The notes under the pieces: model-generated
Told to the model about the DNA's origin: nothing
Database searches by the model: none
Seen by the model: only the letters and a program-made list of their open reading frames with translations
Shown here: positions 31,440-45,351 of the stretch, one piece after another
Layout of the letters: the number at the start of each line of letters is the position of its first letter
Numbering within the stretch: the first letter of the stretch is position 1
Source of the DNA: Anoplopoma fimbria
Lineage: Eukaryota > Chordata > Actinopteri > Perciformes > Anoplopomatidae
Length of the DNA stretch: 64,000 nt
Assembly: GCF_027596085.1 (NCBI RefSeq)
Contig: NC_072469.1
Coordinates: forward strand, 21,042,781 to 21,106,780
Direction of reading: 5' to 3'
Translations under genes and position numbers: made by a program

Positions 31440-31745
31440 AAGGTGCTCAATGCAAAACTCAGAGCCTATCTATCGACTTCAAGCAACCCTCAACGTGACA
31501 GCAGCTGGGTCGGCAGCTCTCAGCTAACAGTGCAATCAACGGCAACAGTGCTGAAAAGAGCTAACTTTGTTAACTTGATAGGGAACCGGAAAGTGGACGC
31601 TTCGCTTATGAGAGGATGCTGTTGGTAGGGACGGCATTATCAGCTGTAACTGCCGTAGCTCAGAGCGGCGTCCGTGAGCTCGTCAGTGAGGCACGCTCAC
31701 ATGCACTAAAAAGGATGCGTGGCCGGCCCTGTTAGGTCGATGTTA
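31440..31745. other. CpG-rich patch in AT-rich surroundings
   Basis: I count about 17 CpG dinucleotides in roughly 300 bp (for example gagcggcgtccgtgagctcg at about 31660 and gcgtggccggccc at 31719), while both flanks are AT-rich with few CpGs. The edges are sharp at about 31440 and 31745. Either a fairly young mobile-element insertion whose CpGs have not decayed, or a small unmethylated CpG island. No coding homology was recognised in the 61-codon frame inside it. Confidence 0.45.
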
Positions 31746-32459
31746 CTTCACTATATCTTTACAAAGAAAAAGGTTGTTTACTGCTTTATTAATGCTCTGA
31801 ATATCTGAATATACTATAATATAGTAGAAAACCTTTAATCCTACCAACTGGGGTACCTGCAGACCCCAGTGGTTTTCTGTTATATCTCACAGGTGCTTTA
31901 TTCTATTATTCCAATTTTCAAGACTTTGCCAATCAATTTATTACTAATTATATATTTTTTCTTTTCTGTTTGAATCAATGTTTTTAAAAAACAATATATA
32001 TAGTTTTAATGGATGGAGCTATTTATTGAGCCCTCATTTAAAGTATGACACACTATCGGGAATTAAGAACACAGATTACCTCACATGCTCCGTCTTTTCG
32101 TTTAAAATATTAATTTAATTTCTCTTGGTTTTTTTCAGATGACATAAATTACATAGCTTACTATGTTTCTGAGAGGAAAAAACAGAAGTCTGACAGTAGT
32201 TTATTCTTGAGATTTGAAAAGTTTGTTAAAAAAACGGTGGTTTCATGGATATTTATAGGAGGTAGATTTTCATCCAAACCCCATATTTATTTGGTAAACC
32301 ACATTTTGCGCTTCTTTTTCTTTGCCTGTGATTTTTTAATTGACACACTTAGCAAATATAATACAATCATGTAGTAGTTATCAAGTATTTAAAGGATTCA
32401 AGCTAATTTTCTATTATTATTTTATGTCTCTGTAAGTATTTAGATCAACCGTATTTGCC

Positions 32460-33370
32460 CTCTCAGAAAAGGGCGGATTAGCTCAGAATAATTTGTCAGT
32501 GTTTGGAGGGTAAATGGGGTAATTGTGATGTTGACGGCTCAGAGATGATTCAAATTCATGCTGAAGCCTCCCCTATTATGTGTGTCGGGTAAAGTGGCCT
32601 CAGCCGAAAGCCAATGAGAGTGGCTTTGGCTCTTCTCGCCTCCTTGCTCTTAGACAAACACACCAGTCAGACATCAATAGGAAGCGTCTCTGTTTTAGCA
32701 CGGCTGACCTTTAGCCGCTGTCCCAGTCTGTGCCCACCAAAACCAGACCTGCACGTCCCAGACATTTAGCAGTAATCACTAACACCCACGTAGCTCGCTC
32801 CACGAAAATCACATTGTAAACCCGGTGTGACCCTTCTCCACCAACGGTTGGCTGTACCCAGCTGATCTGCAGAGCGTGATAGACAGATGCACCGCTTGAG
32901 AGAGCAGCAGAAGACTAAAATAAATAAAACAGTGCTGCCGGATGACAGCGTGGGGCTTTAAATGGTGGGCGACTGAGGGGGAGGAGAGGAAAAAGAGTGA
33001 GAGGGCATGATTGAGAGTGTGTGTATGTGGGTGTGAGAGAAAGCATAGGCGGAGGGCCCTTGCGGGGCTAACATAGTCTGTGTTATGCCATGCCACGGGG
33101 CCAGCTGGCAGGGCCCAAAGCTGGCATGACAGAATGTGACAGAGGATCCGGAGAGCAGGGACTCGGGGAATCCCGACACAATAATGCTGATGGCAGGGCC
33201 TAAAGCCCAGATTTAATCACAGCCATCACCCACCTGCCAATAGAAAATTACACAACGGATATCAATGGCAGCCTCCCCGTAGTGTTGAGCCCCCAACTGA
33301 GTATCCAGGCCGGGCCCAGATGTCAATCACTGGGCTTTAATGGTGGAGCTCACCACGACTCCCAGACAAC
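32460..33370. promoter_or_regulatory. Candidate regulatory block, about 0.9 kb
   Basis: Unique sequence free of simple repeats, flanked by AT-rich low-information DNA. Includes taaatggggtaattgtgatg, ccagatttaatcacagcc and tgtcaatcactgggctttaa type stretches with TAAT and TGTCA (TALE-like) sites. Function is an inference from texture and position only. Confidence 0.25.
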
Positions 33371-36300
33371 ACAATGGTAATGCTATGTAGTGAGAACCAT
33401 ATAGTCATGGTTTGTAAAAAAAGGGATTGGTTTGATAAAGTTGGCAATCTCAGTGTGTCGAATTCGTGGAATAGAAAAAAAAAAACTCCAATGTTGGTAC
33501 TCTGTTTAATGACAGATTTCCAAACCGTTGTGTATGATTCATTGTTTTCACAGAAATATATCTAAAACATAACAAGAAAGAACGGGGTGGATTTTAGATT
33601 TTTTTAATTTTTGATTTAGATTTTTCATTACTAATGAATCTATTAATTCTAATTTGACTCAATTTGTCAACAAAATTAACAAAATGTCAAATATAAAGAT
33701 GAATGTCTACCATATACAGCATAGTTATGTCTTCAATGTCAGTGTTTCCTGAGGTAAGAAATATATTATTACAGATTATACAGATTATAGATCTGTATTT
33801 TTATAGATTATAGATATTTTTGTATCAGAATTTCTTTTGAATTATATTTATGGTTTCAAATATCAACTGCCATGTCCTGACCACCATATAATCTTGAAAA
33901 ACAATTGGCTCATCAAGCCTCACTTTCTCTGCAAATTAACTTTTCTTGCTGCATTGTCAGAAATCAAATCTCTGAGAATTTAGATTATATGATGTCGTTG
34001 TCAGTCTGGAGCGGAGCAGCACTCTCTGATTTTAACCAGAGCTTTTTTTAGTGTCTCGAGCAGGCCTGGATTTCAATCATATATAATCATGTACGTACAC
34101 ATATATTTAAATACACACACACACACACATACACTACACACATCTCATCATGTTAGTAAGCGCTGCGTGGACTTGACAGGTAACGGTCCTGCGGTTGGGA
34201 TACCAATCAGTCTCCGAAAATGTTTACATTTCAACTGTGCTGCATGCTATGACTCTCAGGTGCCCCTGTATAGATTGCTCGACCACAATTAAGATCTATT
34301 AAAATGAGAGCAATTTTACATACATACCATATATATTCAGTATACCATGTTCGTTAGCTGGGTTATTGTGTTTTTTGGGGGGGTTAGATACACAAGAAGA
34401 ACATTTCAGTTGTTACAAGATTGAGTTTCTATGATAATGACTGCTTTCTGTTTGTTTGAAGTATCCCATCTGATAATTTAACATCTCAAAACCGAGTCAT
34501 CATACTCTTTGTTTGCAGGATTGTTCATTAGATTAGATCGACCAAAAAGTGACTCAGCCTTAACCATTCACATACGCTTGATTTCAGTCTTTCCTTTATG
34601 TCGGTTTGGTTGGACTGCGCGTGTTTACGCGTGTGTGCGTGTTTATGCTTCTGTGTGTTGGATCCTGACAGCTATCACTTGTGACACAAAGCGGTTGTTT
34701 TTCTGAAGGCTTTGCTCCGTTTCATGTTGTAATAGCTTCCCTGTGATGGCGGAGAGGACCTCTGCTGCACGCCGCTCTCAGCCATGACTCCTGCAATATT
34801 TACATGTTTACGCTCACAATTTCCATCTGTTGTTTCTGGAACAATCAGCAGCCGGGGGCCTGGAGAGAAGCGCGGGGAACTGCTGTAAGTCGCGCTCAAC
34901 TTGGGTTTCATGATTGGGAGGCTGGGCCTGATTATGCTCGACTAGGCGAGGGAGGGGAGGGGAGGTGGGTTCGTTTTCTTTCCTTCAAGGCCCTCTCAAG
35001 GTTTCTGACGGAGGGCTGGAAGAAAGCGAGGACTCTGGGGATCAGTGTGAGCTTGCTCCTCAGAGAGACGCTACAGCAGGGTGAGATCAGGGCCTGTAAC
35101 CCCGCTCACCCCTGATCCGACTGGCTGCGGCCGGAATCGCTAATGGATTTCAGATACGTTACAAAATCAATCGCAAGGTTCAACCGTGGTCAAAAACATC
35201 TTAATGTGGCCGATTATGAAAAAGTTTGAATGTTCATCTGCCATAAATTTACAACATCCATTTTGAAAAGAGTGGAAAAAATCTGTCATGGTTAATAATG
35301 AGTTTGACTTTACACTTTTGCAAAATAAAAACAGTTTTGTGTGTGTTCCTGCTTTTTACAGGCAAGGACTTTAAGGAGATGGCTGCATAATGCACTTTGT
35401 AAAATGTTGGTAGACTAATTTGCTCTTATGGAAGTATCAGCGACACTGCTATGTGCTACAAAATGGAATGCTAAATAATCATTTAAGGCCAAAAGAAAAC
35501 TATTACTACTGAGAAGTAAAGCTACACCCCCCGAGGACAAATGGGAGCTCTAAAAGAAAGGGCGATACTGATGACTGTGTGGATAGAGGGAGAAAGAAAG
35601 CAAAGAAACGCGGGCAGGATGAAAGCGTGTGTTGATCCCTTGTGATGTGGCTGCAGACGTAGCGGGTCCCAGCGTCAGCCTGGCCCAGCGTCGGGTTTCC
35701 CAATGCCGGAAGTGGCGCGTTTCCCCTGGCGACAAGCTCTTCCTGCAAAATAAAGAAATCATTAGAAAGATGACAGCTGGGCCAGCCGACAGAAAGCCCA
35801 GGGGAGCCCGGCCTCAGAGAGCTGCCACCCAGCATTAGCTAGCCGCGCTCGGCTTCACCATCACCTCCTTCAGAAGGTAAACAACGCTGCTGCAACACAG
35901 CTCACTGTTCTCCATGTCACACCCTATCTCATTCCTAATTTTTCTTTTTCTATCTCCGATCTGGATTGTGCTTATCTGACACTCGGGCTGTCGTTCTCAC
36001 ACATCTTCTTACTTCTTACAATCCCCTGAGGATGATGGGTGGAGGAACGACGAGCGGGAAAACATTCTGACATGTGAACTCCAAATCATGCGTAGAAAGT
36101 CTGAAGCTGAAGGGTCCGGGGCTCCGGCGGTGACCCCTGGCAATCACGGCGTGTGGCAGCCACACTGGGGCCTCCGCAGCACGGCCTTCTGGGAGTGCAC
36201 CGCGCCGCATTCCAGCCCAAAGTCCTCCCCGAGCATTTCCTCGACAAGCCATCGCTTACTTCTGTCTGCCAGATGAACGTAGCCAAAGAGCCAGAGGACT

Positions 36301-36579
36301 TAAGGGCGCATTAAGAGAGCTCTCCCAGAAACCATCAGTACTTGACCTCAGCTGAAATGATTACACTGTAAGGAAGATATTTTGAAGTTGATCCCAAAAG
36401 ATACTCTCATCTTTAGCTCAAGAGCCTACAGGGGATGAAGTGATGCTGCCCATGGAGCAAATGATGCTGTTCTGGCATCATTTAGTCGCTTATTATTTGA
36501 GGAGACGACTGAATCATTCAGAGAGATGTTTTACGTCTTTACAATTTTTATCCTTTTACTTAATTAATACTATTGAAAC

Positions 36580-36740
36580 CGAACCTGGCTAGTTGTTTCC
36601 AGTGTTTATGTTAGGCTAACTGGCTGCTGGCTTCAGCCTCTCGTTGGAAAAAGCACAAAATTACTGTCGATCTTCTCATCAAACTCTCAGCAAAAAAGCA
36701 AATAAGCTCATATCCCAAAATGTCAGATTATCCTTTTAAT
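36580..36740. repeat. Degraded dispersed teleost repeat, second copy
   Basis: Carries gctagttgtttccagt, ggctaactggctgctggctt, gatcttctcatcaaactctc, aaaaaagcaaataagc and ccaaaatgtcagattatcct in the order I know from the percomorph repeat also seen at 26990-27110. Noncoding. Confidence 0.5.
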
Positions 36741-37864
36741 CAGCAATTATGTGGTCACCGATCTTTATGTTGTTATGATGGGTGTCGATGACCAAAACAT
36801 GACACAGCCTCACAGACACCTCCAGGTGCCACCGCTCTGTTGCCATGGCGATTAGGACTGACATAGGTTAACACCTGCTAGCGCTCACTCATGGAGATTA
36901 ATGTGGCTGCTCAAGCAAGACACACGCACACACACAGATGCAAACACAGTCGCACACTCACACCCGAGCCCTGTCCCCTCTAATGGGGACTGATAAAAGA
37001 CAGGCTCCGTCTCTCACAAACAGGACTTACTGGGCAGCTCGGGGTCAGCTCCACTGCAAACATTTCCATGTGCTGCTGCATTTAGACATACAGGCCCATG
37101 ACTAGGAAGCAGGACCCAGTTTCTCTGGACTCACTTGGCCTCACCACAACACTGTGACAGAAGGCTGGTGGCGGCACAAGGTCATTACGTTTTCTCTGTG
37201 ATATTAAGTTACAAAAACTCCTGTCAGCAGGTCACAGCGGCTGACAGGTAGACAGATGTTGTCTCTTTTTACTGTCTCTCTCAGAGAGATGTCTTAAGCA
37301 CGGTAAAGGCACACTAAAATAAATCATCATTCATCAATCATTCTGAGAGATAGAGGGGTATGACAAGACCGTCATGTCATCCAGTCACCATGGCACAGCA
37401 AATTTTAAATCAAGCAGGATGAGCAAGTTAATCCAAACTGCTTTTTGGATGTTTACACACAGTGACTCATTTCCATTGCCTTGCGTGGTTGGGCTGAGGC
37501 TTATTTACACACACACAAATGAGGCAGACGTTGCCCTGATGGGAAGATTGCCAGGATCTGCATTTGACAGGACTATCATTCTGTTGGATGACATCTACTC
37601 TGAACTTAAAAAGTGTTTACGCAAATTTTAAAATACCTCTCCTCTCACAACCTCTAGGGGTAAGTAGCCATGCAGCTATTTGTGTTTGTTGGTTTTTTTT
37701 CAATTTCTTGTATGACCTGCTGATGCCATTGCTGTCTTCAACCCCAGTGCAACAGAGGTGAATGGAATTTTGCTTGTGGTGAAAATTTGCGTTGGAAAAA
37801 TGATCTTTTTCCAGAAACTGCTCAGACAGATAGAAACCTTCTCCCAGAAAAAGCATCCCTATAA

Positions 37865-38090
37865 CTCTGGATAATCCACAGAGCTCACTGTCAGAAGATT
37901 CACACAGACTTTTTCTTCCAAAGTAGTTATGAAGCCAGACTCTGAAAGCTATTGTTCTGCTTAATCTTTTATCCATGGTATCGGTATGGTTCGATGGCAA
38001 TGTGGGCTTGTTGGCCTGTCTGTCCACGGTCCAGTGTGTAATATCTCGACAGCTTTTGGCTGGGTTACCATGACAGGGTTAGGGTTAGGG
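37865..38090. repeat. Dispersed repeat copy ending in (TTAGGG)n
   Basis: ctctggataatccacagagc (37865-37884) and tcactgtca match the element at 17679. Downstream, gttaccatgaca (38064-38075) leads straight into gggttagggttaggg (38076-38090), where the other copy has (TGT)n. Same family inferred, with a variable simple repeat at its 3' junction. Confidence 0.45.
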
Positions 38091-38091
38091 T

Positions 38092-38235
38092 ATGCAGGTA
38101 TTCATGTTTACCAGCTGACGAATCCTAATGAGTTAGAAACCCCATGACCTTTCCTCAAGCCCACCATGAGGTCGACACTTTTGGTTTTAATTTAAATGTC
38201 CTCCAAACTGTTGGATGGATTTAAACTTGTATAGC
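38092..38235. repeat. Fragment of high-copy teleost repeat
   Basis: cgaatcctaatgagtt, cctttcctcaagcccaccat, gaggtcgacacttttggttt and actgttggatggatt fit, in order, a dispersed noncoding percomorph repeat I know from many loci. A different part of the same repeat appears to be present at 58080-58412. Confidence 0.5.
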
Positions 38236-41200
38236 CAACCTTTGTTGAATAGTATTGATGTACTCTGCGATCACTGTTGTCCTTCATTCAAAAGCACCCC
38301 TGATTCCACAAGTGGTTTTCATTGGACTGTGCATCCCAGAGCGGCTCCTAGCCTCCATGCCGGCGCATGTCCAAGAGCAGTGACTGTAAAATCCATTTGG
38401 GACACTAAGCCCTTAATGATGAGGGGATGCTGAGGTAAGGCAGGTACCCTGACTTCCCTCCAAACCTCTGGTGGTTTTTTGGACAACTCTAACTCCCCTG
38501 GACTCGGATGTCCATGTGGGCCAAATCACTCACATGGTACTATTTATTTGGCCTGTTAGAGACTCAGGGATAATCGGACCCCCCTGTTATTTTATTTTCC
38601 TTTTTTCTCCTCTTTTTCCCCTCGTCCTAATAGCAATTGATATGCGCTATTAGAGGGTATTCACTGTGTAGTTTGTGCTCACATGAAAGCGGTGGTCTGT
38701 TTACAGAATTCTAAATGATTGGGATTTGGAGAGCATTGTCATCACGGTTAAGACCAGGGAAGGATACAAGGCACTTAATAACAATGAAGTAAAAGATCCA
38801 CAGGCACGCTTCACTGACAGGGCAGAATGTTACAGAGAATGAGTGCCAAGATTATGCACTGATACATAACCAGTAAACTGTGGACTGGCTTCTTTTGCTG
38901 TAGCATTTATTATATTCTCTGGAGAATTTAAGGAAGTGCATTATTTTCTAATGACTTGAGGTTTGAAGTCAAACATAGTCCATCAGCCAGAGGAGTTTTG
39001 GTTTACAGTGAAACAGTTGTATGTTTTTTTGGGGAAACTGATTTGAACTCAACATACTGTAAAAGACCTTCCAAAACCGTCGTTATAAAAACAAGCTCAT
39101 TCCGATTAAAATGGCCATAAAACTACATTTTTGTGAGGGTGCCTCCCATTGGCTAAATAAAACACTGTATGGATGATATTCATAATAACAGTGGGGTTTT
39201 TTCCCCAAACTGTAGAACTCTCTTAATACAAGCAATATGGACCATCTTAATCTGTTCGTGATTATCAGCAAGATGTCACTATGCATTATATCTGAAAGAA
39301 ACGGTTGCCACAGTGCTGTCACGCTATGGGCTGCCACCATAATGCAACACAACAACAATAAGGCCTTTAGTCTTTTGTGGAACAGCTCTGTGGGCCACAT
39401 ACACTTTTTCCAAAGTTCCCTAAAATATTTTTTGCAATTGATCGGCCCTGTCATTTTGTATATTTCACAAAAAGAGTGAGGAAGGAGTACAACAAAGCTT
39501 GGAGGTGTAAAAACAGCCTTGAGGCTTCGGAATGCTTTGTTTAGTCTCTCAATACAAAAGGGAGGAGTGAGAGGAGCTGAGGCTGGGAATCACCCCAGGG
39601 GGTGAGGGTGGGGAGTTTGAGACACGCTAAGAAACAAAGTCCAGGTGACATCCTAGTGTCAGTGTCACCCATTTAGGGGACAGTGCAGCCGGATCAGTGA
39701 CAAAAAAACGCTGCGGGCCATAAGCTCTGTCAATGCTGGTGTGATCCTGTCAAGGAGGAGAAGAGTCAAAGTTTTCAGCACAGACCTTAAGTAGACAATG
39801 TGTCTTATATAAGGCCTCACTTATTGTACAAGCTAAATGTTGCTCTCTTTCACTTGGTGATGGATGTGTTCTTTCCGGGTGGGTGTTCCTTGAAAAATAT
39901 GGATGGGACAATAGAATTGTTCTTGTCCATCTCTCTTGGTTCTATTGAAAACGAATTAACATGTTATGAAAGTTATGGAGTCATGTAGATTCTCCAGCAG
40001 AACCCAATCTTCACAATTTAGCATTCTTATAGATTGCTGTACCTGTGATCTCATTCTTTTGGACATTTTTGAGAGTTCAGGACCGCAGGTGTGGATGGGA
40101 CGTACAGCAGTTGGTAAATCAAGAGCTTCCCCTTAAGGATAACCTACTTGGAGGACATTGCTATAGGAAGAATGACGTCACAGCTTGTAGTAGCTTGTTG
40201 TAGCCACCTTGACCTGGACACGAAAAATGGATTCAGATTACAATATGGAACTCCAGTCTTGCTTCTGTCTCTCTCAGGTGTGAGTCTTTTCTGTTTGGAG
40301 ATCCAGACTGGGCCTCCTTCCAATCACTATGGTGGTCGGTCATTTTCCTAGGACAAAGTAGGGTCTTGAGTAATGGATCTATTTAGCAGTAATATTCCTT
40401 AATGGAACAGCCTAATTACAAGCGCAAATAACCACGAGCCTTCACAAAGTATTAAACATACAATAGCAGAAAGAAAGCAGGTATACATTTTCCAAATTAT
40501 GAAAAAGTGAAACATCTGCTGTTCTTAGCAGGTTAAAAAAAAAGTCTGGTCAAGGGCTTGGAGGGGAGAGAAAAATGCTTTGTCACTTTAGATTTTGCGG
40601 CACCAATTTGATCTACGAGACGGCTGGTTTGGATTTCAAAGCCCACTTCTACCATTGAGAAAGGAAAAACAAATATTTGTTTTGTGGTTTATTGTATTTT
40701 AATATGGCAACAAGACAAGACCCAAATTGAATGAAGAAAAAAAAGAAAGATGCAGCTGCTGAAATCAACGAAAAGGATCTGTCTCTTCCTTTGTGCAAGA
40801 TTTGGGATTTTGATTCTGGCCCAGTTTTGATTATTTGAGTTTTAATCTTATGTTATGGTGCAGTTTCTTTTAGGAAATATGAGCTTCTTTTAACTATCTC
40901 AAAGGATTTGCTTGACTAAGCTTGTCTTTTCCTCTCAGCCATGATCTAATTTCCATTGTTACCAGTGAGATGATCTCAGATATAAAAGCACAGACAGTAC
41001 AAACTTCTTTAGAACCTTTCAGACTCAAGGGGTATAAAACAGAAACTACAAATGATATACTCCACTGTGGATAATTTCAAATAAGGCCTGAATAGAAAAC
41101 CAAATCCAAATATCCAGATATTAATAGTGTCCCTGCTTGATGACAACCCACAGTAAGTGGCAGGTATAGTAAAATGAGGCCACCGGGGACCGCTGATTGT

Positions 41201-42989
41201 GAGTGAGGGCCTGCGATCGTCACTCATCGTCAGTCGTTACGCCCCTGTCGCTGCTCTTGGTAAGCCGTGCTGGCTGCTAAAATTGAATCTCAAGTTGTGT
41301 CCTATTTTGGTTTGAGGAACAGGTGATGTGCTTGGCCCGACACGTTCCCTCGCCTCCACACCACCCCCTTGGGGCTGTTAGTGAATGCAATGACAACATA
41401 GTTTTTCCAAGTAAAAGAGCGGACGCAAAGATGGCCCTCTATTCTACAATCAATACCTGATTAGCGTGGCCTTAGTGCTGCAGAAACGCAGCAGGCATGG
41501 TTATGTTTAACATGGGGGGAAAAAAACTGAAGAAGACATGTTTCCCATGATACAAGACATTTGTCTCTGCTTTTGTTTGGGAAAATAAATCCATGTTGGA
41601 CAGCGAGCGGTAATCCGTCCAGCACTGTTTAATTTGCTGTCAGCTCGCGTAGCGCTGAGCTGTCCGTCTCGCTTTGTTGGCCTTTGTTGACAAATGCTTG
41701 AGTGACTTAAAAATATCCAGTCAAATTAAGCAAATCCTTTGTTCCTCATGTGCACTGACTGAGCTGCAGTGGCTTAAAAGTTGAAAATATCACTGCAGTA
41801 AGCAAGGTAAATGATATTTGATTTAACCAAACCATCTTTTAGAAGGGTAAATTACATATTCATCTGGTTTGTAGCTGCAAGACAACAAACATAGGGTGCA
41901 TCTGTGCCATTGCCGGCGGCAGCACACCTGGACTTTCCTGTGCTCTGCACCTGCCTGCCTGTTCTCAGTGTAAACTTCTCCCTACCCACCATTTACATGC
42001 TGGTCAAATCCTATTCAAATGTCTCCCTCTAAACAGAGGAGCATTTCAAAACAGACACTATCAACTGACTTGTGATTGTGCATCAGTTTGTATAAGGTCT
42101 CCCCAGGCGCAGAAATAATCAAATTAATGCTGCAGACAATACTGCCTGATTGTTTATACTGTCACAATAGAGCTTTATATACGTTTTTTAATTAGTCTAC
42201 AAGTCAGTTTAATCCTCTTCGTCATTTTAAATCCATTTCTGGCAACCATAAACATAAATATCTTTCCTGTTACTCACAGCAGGGGTTGGGTTGAAATAAA
42301 TAATGCTACCCTGCTGTGACAAAATACTTGTTATAAGCCTGGCACACAAAACTTTCCTACAATCTTACTATTATTTCTACCATGTGGATGATTACGGGGA
42401 GAGCAATAGATATGCACAGGCAAATTATAGTCCAATCTGGGATGCTTAGATTTGAATACCAGCATGCTTAACTACAAAGACCATGCTAGAGAAGAGCATG
42501 AATCATATAAGAGGGGGAAATAAGAGGAAGAGAGCATGCATCCAAGAGTTCCACATGCCTGGTTTCAGGGGTACAGAGCGGTCCGCTGATGGAGTATTAG
42601 TCTAGAGTTATATATTATGTGTAATTATGAGACTAAATTTAAAATGTTTCAAGGTAAAAGTTCTGCAGTGTGCCAAGGAATGACATCCTGGGGAAATATA
42701 CCATAAGGCTGAAACTTCATTTTAAGAAATGAACGGTTGATATTAACCACAATGAAGACAAACTGGTACAGTGTCTGCTCTTTCCTGTGAAAGTGATCAC
42801 ATCTTTATAGCTCCCGTCACTGCTCTTTACAGATCTGTTTCCCAGAGGTATTCGATGGAGAGAGCCAAGGAGGGAGGAAATGTGGGTCTGCAGCCCCCGC
42901 GTTAACAATGGCTCTCCTCAGACCCCCGTACCCAGGCCCAGCCAGTCATGAAACACCATGGAGATGTTATTGACCTCAAGGTTAACTCT

Positions 42990-43210
42990 CCTCAGGTAAG
43001 CCTGGGAGATAATGGACAAAGAGCTGTTCTTTTACAGGTGGAGTGACACGGCATATCCGCGCGGAGCAGCTCCTCTCGCATTGACAGATTTTCTAATTCA
43101 CTGCAGATTCCCATAAAACTGGGTGGCCAGGGCCAGCTCTGCCCAACAGAGGGCCCATTCATGCTGGGTGGGATAGGGGGCCCGGCCAAATTAACCTGGA
43201 TTAATTTAAA
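42990..43210. promoter_or_regulatory. Candidate regulatory block
   Basis: Unique sequence with ttctaattcactg and ccaaattaacctggattaat near its right end. No repeat or reading frame of note. Low confidence; only alignment to other fish would decide. Confidence 0.2.
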
Positions 43211-44372
43211 AGAGCAAAGAGTTCTTACATCCGAATAAAATGAAGATCAATAAATGAAATGTCCGGGTCAGGATGTCAAGTTGCAGCGATGATCGACTGA
43301 CACTCAGAAAGCTGTGTTCTATAGAGCAGGAGAAAAAAAAATGGGCGAGAGATCCTTAATTACTTTATTCCAAGGAAGAGAAGTGCTTCCATGCGTCTCT
43401 CTTTACATGCTAGAGTTGCGCTCCTATAAACACACTCATGTCAGAAAAGAATGCTCATTACTTCTCTCATTTGACTCTGGGATTAGTCAGTGCAACAGAA
43501 TAAGAAACCACTCGGACGTTTTTAAACTTGTTTGTACTAGTTAGAATTATTATTTAATGTGTGAGGATTTTCCACTAACATTTTTTCTTTTTTTTAATTT
43601 ATGGCTAGACTGTTCTCTTCTCCTCCACAGACTGGGATTGGATGAGATTTCCCCCTGAATTTTTTATCAAATCTTATAAATTCCATTAATGTCTTATAGA
43701 TGTTAATGTGTCCACCTGACACTAAGAAAAGGTGTGTCATAAATAAAAAAGATGACCATGATTCCGTGGTGGAGCAGCTAGACCTAAACCTGAACCTCGA
43801 CATGTCATTCACTACATGATCAATTATCCAGTAAGGGCAGCCTTGTAAGGAGACCATCTCATCATGCAGCCATTAATATCTTAACAGTGTCTGCCTGGAG
43901 ATGACATACAGGACAATGGAAAGAGGGCCAAAGAAATGACCGAGTGGCCCAAGTCCAAGCTGTTAGCAGATTAAAGTGCCTTCAAGATACAGGGGCCCAA
44001 ATTCTCCATGACAGAAGGTAAGGGAGGAGATACAGAGATTTTGGTAAGGTCATTTGAAGGGTTTTTCCTCATTATGTTAGAGTAGTCTAAAGTCTCTGAC
44101 AACAAACATATTACTAAGATGATCTATATTAACTTTGATCTATGATATCCATACTTCACGTATGTTGTTAAAATGCATCTCCAAACAAAAGAGTGACGTG
44201 AAAAAGCTGCATTCAAAGCACATTTATAGTACATTTTTGGTTTCATACTTGAGATTGTCTAACATGACATGGCAGATTTGACATAGTCTTTTCCTGCCAT
44301 TTTCCCTGCCATTATATATTCAATTTTATTCATAAAAAAATAAGTTTATAATCAAAGAGATAATCCATATAG

Positions 44373-44590
44373 CGGGGCGGCTGTGGCACATGAGGTAGAG
44401 CGCTTGTCCCGTAACCAGAAGGTTGGTGGTTCAAACCCCTCTACCGGCAACATGCCGAGGTGTCCTTGAGCGAGACACCTAACCCCAAGTTGCTCCCCGG
44501 GCGCTTCATTGCAGCCCACTGCTCCTCCGGGACGGGTTAAATGCAGAGAAATAATTTCCCCATTGTGGGACTAATAAAGGCTTAATTATA
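44373..44590 (+). mobile_element. tRNA-derived SINE, + orientation
   Basis: The head has RNA polymerase III promoter boxes: ctgtggcacatgagg (A box, about 44381) and ggtggttcaaacc (B box, about 44426-44438). The body reads tgtccttgagcgagacacct, aaccccaagttgctcc, a form widespread in percomorph fish. The tail aatttccccattgtgggact with aataaagg (44553 on) is shared with a LINE fragment at 45922-45944. It is not a functional tRNA: no acceptor stem closes. Confidence 0.85.

Positions 44591-45351
<761 letters not shown>

Larger units (their letters stand above)
31080..44372. other. Intergenic DNA, central
   Basis: No gene supported. Notable contents: a CpG-rich patch at 31440-31745; unique blocks at 32460-33370, 41500-41720 and 42990-43210; degraded dispersed repeats at 36580-36740 and 37865-38235; and a short TTAGGG run at 38076-38090. 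AT-rich stretches (31750-32450, 33590-33900) show nothing recognisable. Confidence 0.7.

Noticed and set aside
44373..44445. Possible tRNA gene with A and B boxes
   Set aside because: The acceptor stem does not close and the body continues into a SINE; it is the tRNA-derived head of a retroelement.
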